DNA of 44,811 nucleotides from Bacteroidota bacterium (GCA_022571715.1 JACZXH010000022.1:1-44811); one strand, 5' to 3'. Positions 1 to 8,001 are shown, counted from the first letter of the stretch. Translations and numbers: made by a program. Notes: generated by a model from the sequence alone, not told the origin.

Positions 1-1
1 T

Positions 2-1219
2 TCCTTCTATGCGGAGGAGCAGAAACAATATACCTGGCAGGATGTAAAATCTACGCTCGGAAAGGGTGAAGCTGCTATTGAAATAATACGTTTCAACAAG
101 TGGGATTTTCAAAAGATGAAATCGACAGATACCGTTTTGTATGCTGCCCTGATCGTAACTCCAAAAACAAAAAAATATCCTGAACTCGTGTTGTTTACTG
201 AAGGTAATGAACTGGAGAGGAAATATATAAAATACTATCGGACTATGACACGTATCCGGAAAGAAGATACGTTGTCGTATGATCATTTTTGGTCACCATT
301 AAAGAAACATTTGAAGGGAATTAAAACGGTATATTTTTCTCCGGATGGGGTTTTCAATTCTTTAAATCTTCAAACCCTATACAATCCCGACAAGAAAAAG
401 TACTTAATGGAAGAAGTGGACGTGCGTATAGTTACCAGCACAAAAGATTTACTGGCCGCCAAATCACCTACTATGCCCTATAACTATGTGATCCTGATGG
501 GAAATCCAGATTTCGGGCAAGAGGCGCAATTGTTGGCAAATCGCAATATCAACACTACTACCACTTTAGATTCATTAGCACGGTATGGAATCAGTGCATT
601 ACCTGGCACTAAAATAGAAATCGAACTTTTAAGTGAACTTTTCCAGCAGAAAGGATGGCGTGAGGATGTATGGACGGAACAGGAGGCTACCGAGGATCAT
701 CTCAAAAATATGCGTAAACCTAAAGTTTTACATATTGCCACGCATGGTTTTTTTGAACCTGATGATGATGAACATACGTACCAGAATAATCCGCTGTATC
801 GCTCAGGTTTATTGCTTAGTGGAGCTGAAAAAGTTTTCCAAAACAATGAAAATATAAGAGGCAATACGCAAATAGGGAAAGAAGATGGTGTGTTGACAGC
901 TTTTGAGGCCATGAACCTTAATATTGAGAATACCGAATTAGTAGTACTATCAGCTTGTGAAACAGGATTGGGTGAAATACGTAACGGTGAGGGAGTTTAT
1001 GGCTTGCAGAGGGCGTTTCAGGTTGCTGGTGCGAGAAGCCTGATGATTTCTTTATGGAAAGTCAGTGATCAAGTCACCCAAGAACTCATGGTAGATTTCT
1101 ATACAAACTGGCTGGGTGGCTTGAGTAAACGTGAGGCACTGAAGAAAACCCAGCTTATGTTGAAAGAGAAATACAAAAGTCCATTTTACTGGGGTGCATT
1201 TGTGTTGGTTGGTGAATAA
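2..1219 (+). CDS. CHAT-domain peptidase, 3' part (gene starts before window)
   Basis: The frame is open from base 2, so the gene enters from the left edge and the ATG at 116 is internal; 405 codons are visible. CHAT domains are caspase-like cysteine peptidases, usually fused to TPR repeats. The dyad is visible: His in HIATHGFF (codon at 743) and Cys in LSACETG (codon at 956), followed by the usual GEGVYGLQRAF and SLWKV segments. The C-terminus ends directly after FYWGAFVLVGE, the normal end of the domain, with no membrane segment. This differs from the second CHAT gene at 11550-14564, which adds a C-terminal membrane anchor. The N-terminal part, probably TPRs, lies outside the window, so export and substrate cannot be judged. 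The family call is firm; the biological role is unknown. Confidence 0.9.
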   Translation, partial: SFYAEEQKQYTWQDVKSTLGKGEAAIEIIRFNKWDFQKMKSTDTVLYAALIVTPKTKKYPELVLFTEGNELERKYIKYYRTMTRIRKEDTLSYDHFWSPLKKHLKGIKTVYFSPDGVFNSLNLQTLYNPDKKKYLMEEVDVRIVTSTKDLLAAKSPTMPYNYVILMGNPDFGQEAQLLANRNINTTTTLDSLARYGISALPGTKIEIELLSELFQQKGWREDVWTEQEATEDHLKNMRKPKVLHIATHGFFEPDDDEHTYQNNPLYRSGLLLSGAEKVFQNNENIRGNTQIGKEDGVLTAFEAMNLNIENTELVVLSACETGLGEIRNGEGVYGLQRAFQVAGARSLMISLWKVSDQVTQELMVDFYTNWLGGLSKREALKKTQLMLKEKYKSPFYWGAFVLVGE

Positions 1220-1297
1220 TAGACACCATAATCTTTAGCGATCTCTCGGAAGTTGACTTTGATCAGTTTATTCCATTAAGCATTTGTTGGGGAGATG

Positions 1298-1651
1298 TTA
1301 ATCTAAAAAACCACCGTCAGATTCAATTTTAGTTAGCATTAAATTCACAATGATATTAACTTTTTCATATGAAAGTAACTGTCCTTGTAAACGAACTTTT
1401 TCATATACGAAATCAACAATTTCATCACAATAAAAATCCCCGCCAATTCCTAATTTATTATTCCAACAATCACTAAAAGCCTCATTAATGGAATTCCATT
1501 GAGGGGTTGTCATTGGAACTTCAATATTATCATTAACGTACTGTTTTATTAAACCTTCATTTATAGGAGTGCTATATCGAACTTCGCTATCATCTAGCGT
1601 TTCCTTTGTAAGAATGTCTATTCTTTTCGTTTTAATCTTCTTGTAAATCAT
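1298..1651 (-). CDS. hypothetical protein, 117 aa
   Basis: I do not recognise this family. The product is soluble (no signal peptide or membrane segment), mildly acidic, and looks like a compact alpha/beta domain. Its ATG overlaps the TGA of a decayed reading frame upstream (1648-1773) in an ATGA arrangement, which suggests translational coupling to a gene that has since been lost. A small soluble gene coupled behind a larger one is typical of immunity or antitoxin partners, but nothing in the sequence proves that. It is convergent with the CHAT gene, with about 80 bases between the stops. Confidence 0.5.
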   Translation of the reverse strand: MIYKKIKTKRIDILTKETLDDSEVRYSTPINEGLIKQYVNDNIEVPMTTPQWNSINEAFSDCWNNKLGIGGDFYCDEIVDFVYEKVRLQGQLLSYEKVNIIVNLMLTKIESDGGFLD

Positions 1652-1773
1652 ACATCGCTTGTCGTATTCTCTGCGGTAGTGACCCTGTCCATCCTTTCAT
1701 CAAAGTAGCCTACGAAAATTGGATGCATCCATTCTTCTTCGGCTTGTCCTTTGTTCCCGTTAATACAATTGTA
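1648..1773 (-). pseudogene. 3' remnant of an unidentified gene, ATGA-coupled to the 117-aa gene
   Basis: Reading the minus strand gives about 40 codons that end ...FVGYFDERMDRV...TTSDV and stop with a TGA overlapping the ATG of the next gene. An in-frame TGA at 1774-1776 blocks the frame upstream. The reading looks protein-like, and the 4-base overlap argues that it was once the end of a real gene. I cannot name the family. It may be the C-terminal end of a lost toxin or RHS-type gene, but that is speculation. Confidence 0.3.
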
Positions 1774-1946
1774 TCATTAACTACCTGGTGACTAGCATGT
1801 TAAGGTATATAAATAAATCGAATATAAGGCTATTTAGAGAGCCTACAATCAACGATCTTTCTTTAGTGGTGTACAGTTATACCTGGTGGGGGTGGAGGGC
1901 TTAGAGCGGGAGGTTTTACATAATTTTTTCTATATTATCCCGTACT

Positions 1947-2198
1947 ATGGAAGATTTACTAAAAGAAATACGTTACTTTTTTCAAATAGACAATAATACT
2001 GCTGCCACAATAATTCTTGCACTGACGGTATTCATACTTGGCTATTTTATCAATGGTGTAATAAAGTATATAGGAAGGCTACTAACGGACTATCAATTAA
2101 GAATAAATATACATTGCTGCTATAAGCAAATCATATTCAGGATGTACCTTTTTGGGTATATGCTTTTTAAAATTCCATTTGGAAGGATGACAGGATAA
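1947..2198 (+). pseudogene. truncated membrane protein gene (N-terminal fragment)
   Basis: The first ~50 codons encode a short amphipathic start and one clear membrane helix (TIILALTVFILGYFINGVI), as at the beginning of an inner-membrane protein. From about base 2095 the frame runs antisense into an integrase remnant encoded on the minus strand, so residues after ~50 are not native. The natural reading is a membrane gene whose 3' part was replaced when a foreign segment joined at ~2095. The original family cannot be told from 50 residues. Confidence 0.4.
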
Positions 2199-2324
2199 TC
2201 CTAATGACTTGTATACCCTTTGCCCATCTTTCGCTAGTCTTAACATTAGAGGATGTTCTCCATTTGACAGGATTTTTGATTTGTAAGCAATTACAGAAAT
2301 TGAGGTCGTTTTTTTGGTTTTCAT
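2097..2324 (-). pseudogene. tyrosine integrase remnant (N-terminal Arm DNA-binding domain)
   Basis: The 75-codon frame opens with MKTKKTTSISVIAYKSK and continues with LANG-like GEHPLMLRL, a GLSCHPSKWNF segment and HPEYDLLI. This is the order seen in the N-terminal Arm-type DNA-binding domain of Bacteroidota site-specific tyrosine recombinases. The core-binding and catalytic domains (about 300 residues including the R-H-R-Y set) are absent: the frame ends at the junction with the truncated membrane gene. It lies about 0.5 kb from tRNA-Pro, a usual integration target, so it probably marks an old integrated element that has been lost. It cannot be active. Confidence 0.7.
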
Positions 2325-2439
2325 ATCGGTTTACTTTATGGTTTACTTTTTCGGGTGATATTTTATATATCCTATCCTTGTAAACACTCGGCTAAACCTT
2401 GATTAATCTCCTTCAGAATACTACTTTCGCACTTCTAAT

Positions 2440-2527
2440 TAACATTCGGGGCGTAGCGCAGTCCGGTTAGCGCACCCCGCCTTGGCGGGAGGGCCGCATG
2501 AGTAAATAGATGTTTACTGTTTATATA
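2440..2527. repeat. 88-bp direct repeat, copy 1: tRNA-Pro 5'-half look-alike plus start of GIY-YIG gene
   Basis: This block matches 2740-2827 at exactly 300 bases distance with one mismatch (2509 G versus 2809 A). It begins TAACATTCGGGGCG, copies the acceptor-5', D arm and flanking bases of tRNA-Pro, then replaces the anticodon arm with a GC hairpin (CCCGCC-TT-GGCGGG). It has no T arm or 3' acceptor strand. Its last 18 bases are the first six codons of the GIY-YIG gene. It cannot fold as a functional tRNA. Confidence 0.9.
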
Positions 2528-2770
2528 ATATATAGCAGGAAATGGAATCGTTATTATGTAGGAAGTACTAATAACTATATTGACAGATTGGTAAGGCACA
2601 ATTCAGGAAGAAACCGATATACAAAAGGAGGGATTCCATGGGATCTGATTTACACCCTCAAGTGTGAAACTCGATCGGAAGCTATTAGGCTTGAGCGAAA
2701 GATAAAAAAAAGAGGCATTAAAAGATACCTTGATGATAGTAACATTCGGGGCGTAGCGCAGTCCGGTTAG
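2510..2770 (+). CDS. small GIY-YIG endonuclease
   Basis: A stand-alone GIY-YIG nuclease domain of about 77 residues; these enzymes cut DNA near specific sites. The motif is VYI (4-6) and YVG (16-18), the catalytic Arg is R26 in DRLVRHN, and the metal-binding Glu is E62 in AIRLERKIK, so the active site looks complete. The last residues, NIRGVAQSG, and the TAG stop are encoded by the second tRNA-Pro look-alike: the stop codon is formed by the D-loop sequence. The start lies at the end of the first look-alike. The gene is therefore packed between two tRNA-like repeats, and a second copy downstream has been deleted to its first six codons. The arrangement suggests a homing-type mobile gene targeting tRNA-Pro. 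Confidence 0.85.
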   Translation: MFTVYIIYSRKWNRYYVGSTNNYIDRLVRHNSGRNRYTKGGIPWDLIYTLKCETRSEAIRLERKIKKRGIKRYLDDSNIRGVAQSG

Positions 2771-2827
2771 CGCACCCCGCCTTGGCGGGAGGGCCGCATG
2801 AGTAAATAAATGTTTACTGTTTATATA
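2740..2827. repeat. 88-bp direct repeat, copy 2: tRNA-Pro look-alike and gutted second GIY-YIG gene
   Basis: Second copy of the 2440-2527 unit. It again ends with the first 18 bases of a GIY-YIG gene, but TAG follows at once, and TAGTAA-TTCGGGGCG then leads into the true tRNA-Pro. The same TAGTAA--TTCGGGGCG junction is found at the 3' end of the intact GIY-YIG gene (2737-2750). This is therefore a second 300-bp unit with an internal deletion of about 200 bases, not an unrelated repeat. Confidence 0.88.
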
Positions 2828-2837
2828 TAGTAATTTT

Positions 2838-2912
2838 CGGGGCGTAGCGCAGTCCGGTTAGCGCACCTGCTTTGGGAGCAGGGGGCCGCAGGTTCGAATC
2901 CTGCCGCCCCGA
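2838..2912 (+). tRNA. tRNA-Pro (TGG)
   Basis: Full cloverleaf. Acceptor CGGGGCG (2838-2844) pairs with CGCCCCG (2905-2911), discriminator A at 2912. D stem GCGC/GCGC. Anticodon stem CCTGC/GCAGG around loop TTTGGGA with anticodon TGG at 2873-2875. T arm CAGG-TTCGAAT-CCTG. CCA is not encoded. It is the intact member of the tRNA-Pro/GIY-YIG array that begins at 2440. Confidence 0.97.
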
Positions 2913-2988
2913 CTACATCAGGCTTTTGTGCCAGACTTCGTTGGACAAGCCCGACTACAAGCATACATTCTTACTTCGGGTTTACTAA

Positions 2989-3062
2989 GGTCCTGTAGCT
3001 CAACTGGATAGAGCAACAGCCTTCTAAGCTGTAGGTTCCAGGTTCGAATCCTGGCTGGATCA
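2989..3062 (+). tRNA. tRNA-Arg (TCT)
   Basis: Cloverleaf with D arm GCTC-AACTGGATA-GAGC, anticodon stem ACAGC/GCTGT around CTTCTAA (anticodon TCT at 3023-3025), and T arm CCAGG-TTCGAAT-CCTGG. The acceptor stem GGTCCTG/CTGGATC has one U-U mismatch at position 6-67 and a G-U pair at 2-71. CCA is not encoded. It follows tRNA-Pro by 76 bases and precedes a terminator-like hairpin. Confidence 0.95.
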
Positions 3063-3067
3063 CAACT

Positions 3068-3102
3068 TCCCTCATTACCGTGTGTTTTGAGGGATATTTT
3101 TT
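3068..3102 (+). terminator. rho-independent terminator after tRNA-Arg
   Basis: A 7-bp stem, TCCCTCA (3068-3074) and TGAGGGA (3088-3094), with a 13-base loop is followed by a T-rich run TATTTTTT. It sits directly behind the tRNA-Arg. The rest of the gap to 3374 is AT-rich and I see no gene or clear promoter in it. Confidence 0.7.
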
Positions 3103-3374
3103 GGATCAGATTTATAATACCCAACTATTTATCCTCAAACATTAGCATTCTTTATTACCCAGCTTTCGGAATTGCAATATATTATAGACTTATCCAATTT
3201 CTTACAGGCCTTATGGTAATTCATAGCTTTACTTTTTGTAATTATTCCCTTATCGAACAATGATAGCACACGATTTTACTATCTCTTTCATTTACTTCTT
3301 TTTGCTATCGTTTTGACCGGTTTTGGCAAGCTATCTATAATGAGTATATTAGAAATGTTTAAAACCTAAAAATT

Positions 3375-5627
3375 ATGAAATCAAGCTTAATCCAACTTAG
3401 TATCATTCTCTTATTCTCCTTCATTTATATCCCCGTTATGACTCAGGACAAGATTTCGGGCTTTGACAGGGACGCTAGCCAAAAACAAAAGGCGCTTGAA
3501 GAAAAATTCGACAGCCATTTGAATAATGATAGTTTGAGGGCAAGGTTAAAAATCCTCTCAGCCCGTCCTCACCATGTAGGTTCGGAATATGGGCGGATGA
3601 ATGTTGATTATATAGTTTCAAGATTTAATGCCTGGGGTTTTGAGACAAATGTGGAGACCTATTATGTGCTTTTCCCAACACCAGAAATCCTTGAGTTGGA
3701 AGTGGTTTCACCTGTTCATTATAAAGCCAAACTAAAGGAGCCTGTATTGCCAGAGGATGGCACATCTGATCAAACCGATGAGCAATTACCTTCCTATAAT
3801 GCCTATTCAATTGATGGTGATGTAACCGCTGAGGTTGTATTTGTAAATTATGGTTTGCCCGCTGATTATGATGAGTTGGAGCGTAGGGGTATAGATGTTG
3901 CAGGGAAAATTGTTTTGGCTAAATATTACGGTTCATGGCGGGGCATAAAACCAAAAGTAGCTTTTGAACATGGGGCAATTGGATGCTTAATTTACACCGA
4001 TCCTAAGGATGATGGATATTTTCAAGGGGATGTTTATCCCAAGGGCGCCTTTAAGCGTGCCGACGGAGTGCAACGAGGTTCGGTAATGGATATGCCTTAT
4101 TATCCCGGCGATCCGTTAACGCCTGGCTATGGCGCTACAAAAAAAGCCAAACGCCTAACTAAGGAAGAGGCGAAAACCATCACTAAAATTCCTGTTTTGC
4201 CAATTTCAGCGGAGGATGCACTGCCTATTCTTGCCTCCCTGGAGGGTCCCGTTGCCCCTGAATCGTGGCGTGGGGCATTGCCTATAACATATCATCTGGG
4301 TCCGGGTAAAACAAAAGTTCATCTTAAACTTAAGTTTAACTGGGATTTGAAAGAAGCCTATAATGTAATTGCCATCCTTAAAGGATCGCAGTATCCGGAT
4401 GAGTGGATTATGCGTGGAAATCATCATGATGCATGGGTAAATGGAGCCCACGATCCGTTGTCAGGTCTGATTGCTCTCATGGAAGAGGCCAGATCAATCG
4501 GAAAAATGGCTATTCAAGGCTGGCGCCCTAAACGTACGCTGGTCTATGCTGCCTGGGATGCAGAAGAACCCGGTCTCATCGGCTCAACTGAATGGGTTGA
4601 GGATCATCAGGATGAACTTAAAGAGAAATTGGTAGTTTACATCAACACCGACGGTAATGGCAGAGGATTTTTATATGCCGGAGGCTCCCATACTCTGGAA
4701 CAATTAGTAAATGAAGTAGCCGAGGCCGTACCCGACCCTCAAATAGGAATTTCAGTGGCGGAAAGAGTCAGGGCCTTGCGGTTATTCAGTAAAAATCCTG
4801 TTGAACGTGAAGAGGCTGAAGCCAGGAAGAATTTGCGTATCAGTCCACTAGGATCGGGGTCTGATTACTCACCATTTTTGCAGCACCTAGGCATTCCTTC
4901 TCTTAACATTGGTTTTGCGGGAGAGAATTTGGGTGGCTCATACCATTCAATTTTTGATTCTTTTGATCACTATATACGCTTTAATGATCCTAAAATGGAT
5001 TATGGTATTGTACTGGCTAAAACTACTGGCCGGTTAACCCTACGACTTTCGGAGGCCGAATACTTACCTTTTGACTTTAACTCCTTTGCTGATAATATTG
5101 CCAAATATGTCGATGAGGTAGTAGAACTAGCCGATAAGATGCGTGAAGAAACGGTCAGAGAGAATAATTTAATTAAACAGGGTAAATATAAGGCTGTTTT
5201 AGACCCAACAAAGCAAGTTCTTCCACCGAAAATAAAGGACGAGGTGCCTTACATCAATTTTGCCCCCTTGCAAAATGCCCTGACCATGCTAAAAGAGGAA
5301 TCTTCAGTTACAATGAAGGTGCTTGATAATTTGTCTGCAGCAAATGTACCATCTGAAAAAGTGGCTGAGCTCAATAAACTTATTTACCAGGCTGAGCAAA
5401 AGCTCACCGCTAAAGGGCTACCGCGCAGACCCTGGTATATACATCAAATCTATGCTCCCGGGTTTTACACCGGCTACGGCGTCAAAACCTTACCAGGTAT
5501 CCGAGAAGCTATTGAACAACGTAACTGGCAGGAAGTGGATGAGCAAATGAAGGTTACCGCAGAGGTACTTGACCGATATAGTGAGCAACTTGTGAAAATA
5601 AGGGATAAGGCTAGTCAATTAAAATAG
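3375..5627 (+). CDS. secreted M28 metallopeptidase (glutamate carboxypeptidase II-like)
   Basis: A 750-residue two-zinc aminopeptidase/carboxypeptidase with a signal peptide (first ~24 residues). The layout is that of the GCPII/transferrin-receptor group: PA domain inserted at roughly 130-330, the M28 catalytic core, and a C-terminal TFR-type dimerisation domain (~600-745). Ligands are all present: H350 and D352 in GNHHDAW, D360 in GAHDPLSG, catalytic E397 and ligand E398 in WDAEEPG, D426 in INTDGNG, and H524 in YHSIFDS. It most likely trims peptides, possibly acidic ones, in the periplasm or outside the cell. It appears to be transcribed alone. Substrate choice cannot be read from sequence. 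Confidence 0.95.
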   Translation: MKSSLIQLSIILLFSFIYIPVMTQDKISGFDRDASQKQKALEEKFDSHLNNDSLRARLKILSARPHHVGSEYGRMNVDYIVSRFNAWGFETNVETYYVLFPTPEILELEVVSPVHYKAKLKEPVLPEDGTSDQTDEQLPSYNAYSIDGDVTAEVVFVNYGLPADYDELERRGIDVAGKIVLAKYYGSWRGIKPKVAFEHGAIGCLIYTDPKDDGYFQGDVYPKGAFKRADGVQRGSVMDMPYYPGDPLTPGYGATKKAKRLTKEEAKTITKIPVLPISAEDALPILASLEGPVAPESWRGALPITYHLGPGKTKVHLKLKFNWDLKEAYNVIAILKGSQYPDEWIMRGNHHDAWVNGAHDPLSGLIALMEEARSIGKMAIQGWRPKRTLVYAAWDAEEPGLIGSTEWVEDHQDELKEKLVVYINTDGNGRGFLYAGGSHTLEQLVNEVAEAVPDPQIGISVAERVRALRLFSKNPVEREEAEARKNLRISPLGSGSDYSPFLQHLGIPSLNIGFAGENLGGSYHSIFDSFDHYIRFNDPKMDYGIVLAKTTGRLTLRLSEAEYLPFDFNSFADNIAKYVDEVVELADKMREETVRENNLIKQGKYKAVLDPTKQVLPPKIKDEVPYINFAPLQNALTMLKEESSVTMKVLDNLSAANVPSEKVAELNKLIYQAEQKLTAKGLPRRPWYIHQIYAPGFYTGYGVKTLPGIREAIEQRNWQEVDEQMKVTAEVLDRYSEQLVKIRDKASQLK

Positions 5628-5652
5628 AATGGGAGAATCACGTGTGCATAAA

Positions 5653-5670
5653 GGTATTTTGTCAAATACC
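5653..5670. other. hairpin downstream of the M28 peptidase gene
   Basis: GGTATTT and AAATACC face each other across a 4-base loop 26 bases after the stop codon. There is no T run, so it is a weak candidate for a terminator or an mRNA 3'-end stabiliser. Confidence 0.3.
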
Positions 5671-5795
5671 CTATTATCTGCAAAAGGTGTGTTTAAATAG
5701 TTTGAAATTTGACCTTTATTGTTCACAAACTTTCAATTCTGCACAAATTAATTAATTTTTTAACTTACCCATCTTTGTTGGCCATGTTTCGTTAA

Positions 5796-6371
5796 TCACC
5801 ACTCCTTGTTTTCGACCCTGGGTTCGAAAAGCTGGCTGAAGGTGTAGTTATATAATTCAGCACCTGATTTTTTAAAGCTGGATTTATACCTGCCTTTTTT
5901 CAATACATGTGTTGAAAGCAATGTTACCCTTATGCCCGTTTGTGGGTCAGTGTTTTTCTCCTTTAAATAAACCTGATCTACAGTTACCCGATAACGGCCC
6001 TCTTCGAACTCTACCGAAAAAAAAGCGCTCACATCATTAAAAAGGACATAATCCGGGGTAGCTGTCCATGAAAAACCTGCCCCTTTATAGTCAACATCCA
6101 GATTGATCAATTTGCCGGTGAGTATATATCCGGAAGACTCCAGTTGTTGAATGGCTTTCGACTGCCTAAATTCAATAGTCATTTCGTCCATACTTTTATC
6201 AGAGCTAAACACCATCTGCCAGATTAATTTACCGTTATCAATATTAAAGCCGTGCAATTCCTGCGCCTGTGCAACTTGTGTAGCGAAGAAAGAATAAAAC
6301 ATTACCATGATCCATACCAAACATTTCATTGCCAAAGAATTTATATTTTGTGTCACTGATTCATTCTGCAA
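5796..6371 (-). CDS. exported DUF4468-like protein
   Basis: 191 codons are open; the better start is the internal ATG at 6329, which puts a signal peptide (MKCLVWIMVMFYSFFATQ, cut near AQA-QE) at the very N-terminus. The mature part has alternating strands and two helices, with VSAFFSVEFEEGRYRV resembling DUF4468 proteins with a TBP-like fold found in Bacteroidota. Function in that family is not known. It is convergent with the M28 gene and about 0.4 kb from the next gene. The DUF assignment is from general resemblance; export is clear. Confidence 0.7.
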   Translation of the reverse strand: MQNESVTQNINSLAMKCLVWIMVMFYSFFATQVAQAQELHGFNIDNGKLIWQMVFSSDKSMDEMTIEFRQSKAIQQLESSGYILTGKLINLDVDYKGAGFSWTATPDYVLFNDVSAFFSVEFEEGRYRVTVDQVYLKEKNTDPQTGIRVTLLSTHVLKKGRYKSSFKKSGAELYNYTFSQLFEPRVENKEW

Positions 6372-6739
6372 TTAATATCAAATGGTACAAAAAGTATTCG
6401 TCAAAAAGCGTAAAACCTTTGCAAGATGAAATTAATAATTGATAAGCTCCCTGGAACAGTACAAACTCCGGGATGTTTCCAGATTAATAGCACCGGTAAG
6501 AACTCCGTTGTTAATACGGGAATATACAGGTTTCGTTTTGCAAGCAATAATGATATAAGTAGTCGGGAGTTTATCAGATACTGACAAAGATATAACTCCG
6601 GATTCATCCGCGCTCTACTTCCTTTTTCTTTGCTTACCTGAAAAATCCCAGATTATCTGTTAGTACAAGGTTGGATGGGTTGAATAAATGAAAGAATTCA
6701 GGATAATAATTTCCACTTTAGTAAATTTGGTAAAAATTG
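6372..6739. other. 368-bp gap; no convincing gene
   Basis: Short overlapping frames exist on both strands (a 68-codon one on minus, a 52-codon one on plus at 6426), but neither looks like a protein family. A TAAATTTG box at 6722-6729 matches the Bacteroidota -7 consensus and lies just before the hydroxylase start at 6740, so the right end probably holds that gene's promoter. Confidence 0.4.
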
Positions 6740-7648
6740 ATGAAAGAATACTGGGACATATTTATTAGTGGATATAAAGGATACGCGGGTTACCTCTGGT
6801 CGGAAATTACTTTTGTCTATGATTATAAACCCTGGTATGAGAATTATTTTTATCTGCTAATCGGGATTTCTTTGTTTTTCATGATTCTGGAATGGACCCG
6901 ACCCTGGCGTACCAACCAGCTAAAATTCAGGAAGGACTTCTGGCTCGATTTCTTTTATATGTTTTTTAATTTTTTCCTGTTTTCGCTTATTATTTATAAT
7001 TCTCTTTCCAATGTTTTTGTAAATCTGTTCAACGATTTTTTAGCTTTATTCGGAGCCACCAATATAATTGCCATTCATATCGAAAAATGGCCACGGGTTG
7101 CGCAATTATTTACTTTGTTTATACTCCGCGATTTTATACACTGGTGGGTACACCGCCTTCTTCATCGCAGCAAATGGCTATGGCAGTTCCATAAAGTGCA
7201 TCACTCTGTAGAACAAATGGGATTTGCTGCGCATTTAAGATATCACTGGATGGAAAATATTGTGTACCGGACGCTGGAATATATTCCATTGGCAATGATA
7301 GGCTTTGGTATCAGCGATTTTTTTATTGTTCATATGTTTACGCTGGCTATCGGGCACTTCAACCACAGTAATTTCACGTTCAATCTGGGGCCTTTAAAAT
7401 ATATTCTGAATAATCCAAAAATGCATATCTGGCATCATGCCTACTACCTTCCTGAAGAACGAAGATATGGTGTTAATTTTGGTTTGACGCTTAGTCTGTG
7501 GGACTATCTGTTTAAAACAAATTATATTCCATACAACGGGAGGGATATCCGACTCGGTTTTCCAGGTGTAGAGCGATTTCCAGTAAAGTTTATAAATCAA
7601 AACCTATATGGATTCGGCTCATCCGGCAAAGAACAGAATAGAATTTAA
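6740..7648 (+). CDS. sterol desaturase/fatty acid hydroxylase family membrane protein
   Basis: 302 residues from the ATG at 6740; a TTG three bases earlier is less likely. This di-iron membrane oxygenase family hydroxylates or desaturates lipids. There are about four hydrophobic helices, and the histidine clusters are complete: H134 and H138 in HWWVHR, H151/H154/H155 in HKVHH, a later HLRYHW, and H229/H232/H233 in HIWHH. Related bacterial proteins act on carotenoids, sterol-like lipids or ether lipids, so the substrate is open. It is followed by a regulator of the ArsR type, probably unrelated in function. Confidence 0.9.
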   Translation: MKEYWDIFISGYKGYAGYLWSEITFVYDYKPWYENYFYLLIGISLFFMILEWTRPWRTNQLKFRKDFWLDFFYMFFNFFLFSLIIYNSLSNVFVNLFNDFLALFGATNIIAIHIEKWPRVAQLFTLFILRDFIHWWVHRLLHRSKWLWQFHKVHHSVEQMGFAAHLRYHWMENIVYRTLEYIPLAMIGFGISDFFIVHMFTLAIGHFNHSNFTFNLGPLKYILNNPKMHIWHHAYYLPEERRYGVNFGLTLSLWDYLFKTNYIPYNGRDIRLGFPGVERFPVKFINQNLYGFGSSGKEQNRI

Positions 7649-7690
7649 GTATATATATGCTCGTATATTCATCTTTAATATATTTAAGTA

Positions 7691-8001
7691 ATGAATACAG
7701 TGATGGACTTTGAGAAGTGCGAAAAGATGGCATTTGTACTAAAAACGATTGCACATCCCATCAGAATTGGCATTGTTGCATTACTTACCAGGAATAAAGT
7801 GCTTTTTGCGAATGAAATATGCGAAGGGATTAAATGTGAACAATCACTTATTCATATCATTTGGCCACAATGCGGTTAAAAGGAATCCTTGGTTATTCAA
7901 AATCCGGAATAAAAGTGTGTTACTCTATTCGGTTGAAGGAAGTTACCAAAGTGATTGATTATATTGAACATAGTAATGTTGACAATATTTCATTAAATTG
8001 A
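7691..8001 (+). pseudogene. ArsR/SmtB-family regulator, frameshifted in the recognition helix
   Basis: The N-terminal frame gives FVLKTIAHPIRIGIVALLTR and NEICEGIKCEQSL, the start of an ArsR winged helix. At about 7850-7858 the frame slips: the HHLATMRLKGILGYSKSG continuation and the end of the domain (VTKVIDYIEHSNV) are read in a different frame, ending TGA at 7999-8001. The intact protein would be about 104 residues with four cysteines (one in the N-terminal FEKCEK, two in ICEGIKC, one in KVCYSI). It lies 40 bases before the persulfide dioxygenase gene on the same strand. Persulfide-sensing ArsR proteins (SqrR/BigR type) control such genes elsewhere, so this was probably its repressor. Without the second half the regulator should be dead, unless the shift is a sequencing error. 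Confidence 0.8.

Noticed and set aside
2440-2827. Two additional tRNA-Pro genes
   Set aside because: Both copies lack the T arm and 3' acceptor strand and have a hairpin instead of an anticodon loop, so they are repeats, not tRNAs.
2918-3124. 68-codon minus-strand frame across the two tRNAs
   Set aside because: It is the antisense reading of the tRNA-Arg and its flank; the T-arm gives the usual false GFEPGT-like protein pattern, so it is not a gene.
6401-6607. 68-codon minus-strand ORF
   Set aside because: No recognisable protein pattern, no start context, and an overlapping 52-codon plus-strand frame is equally likely; both look random.
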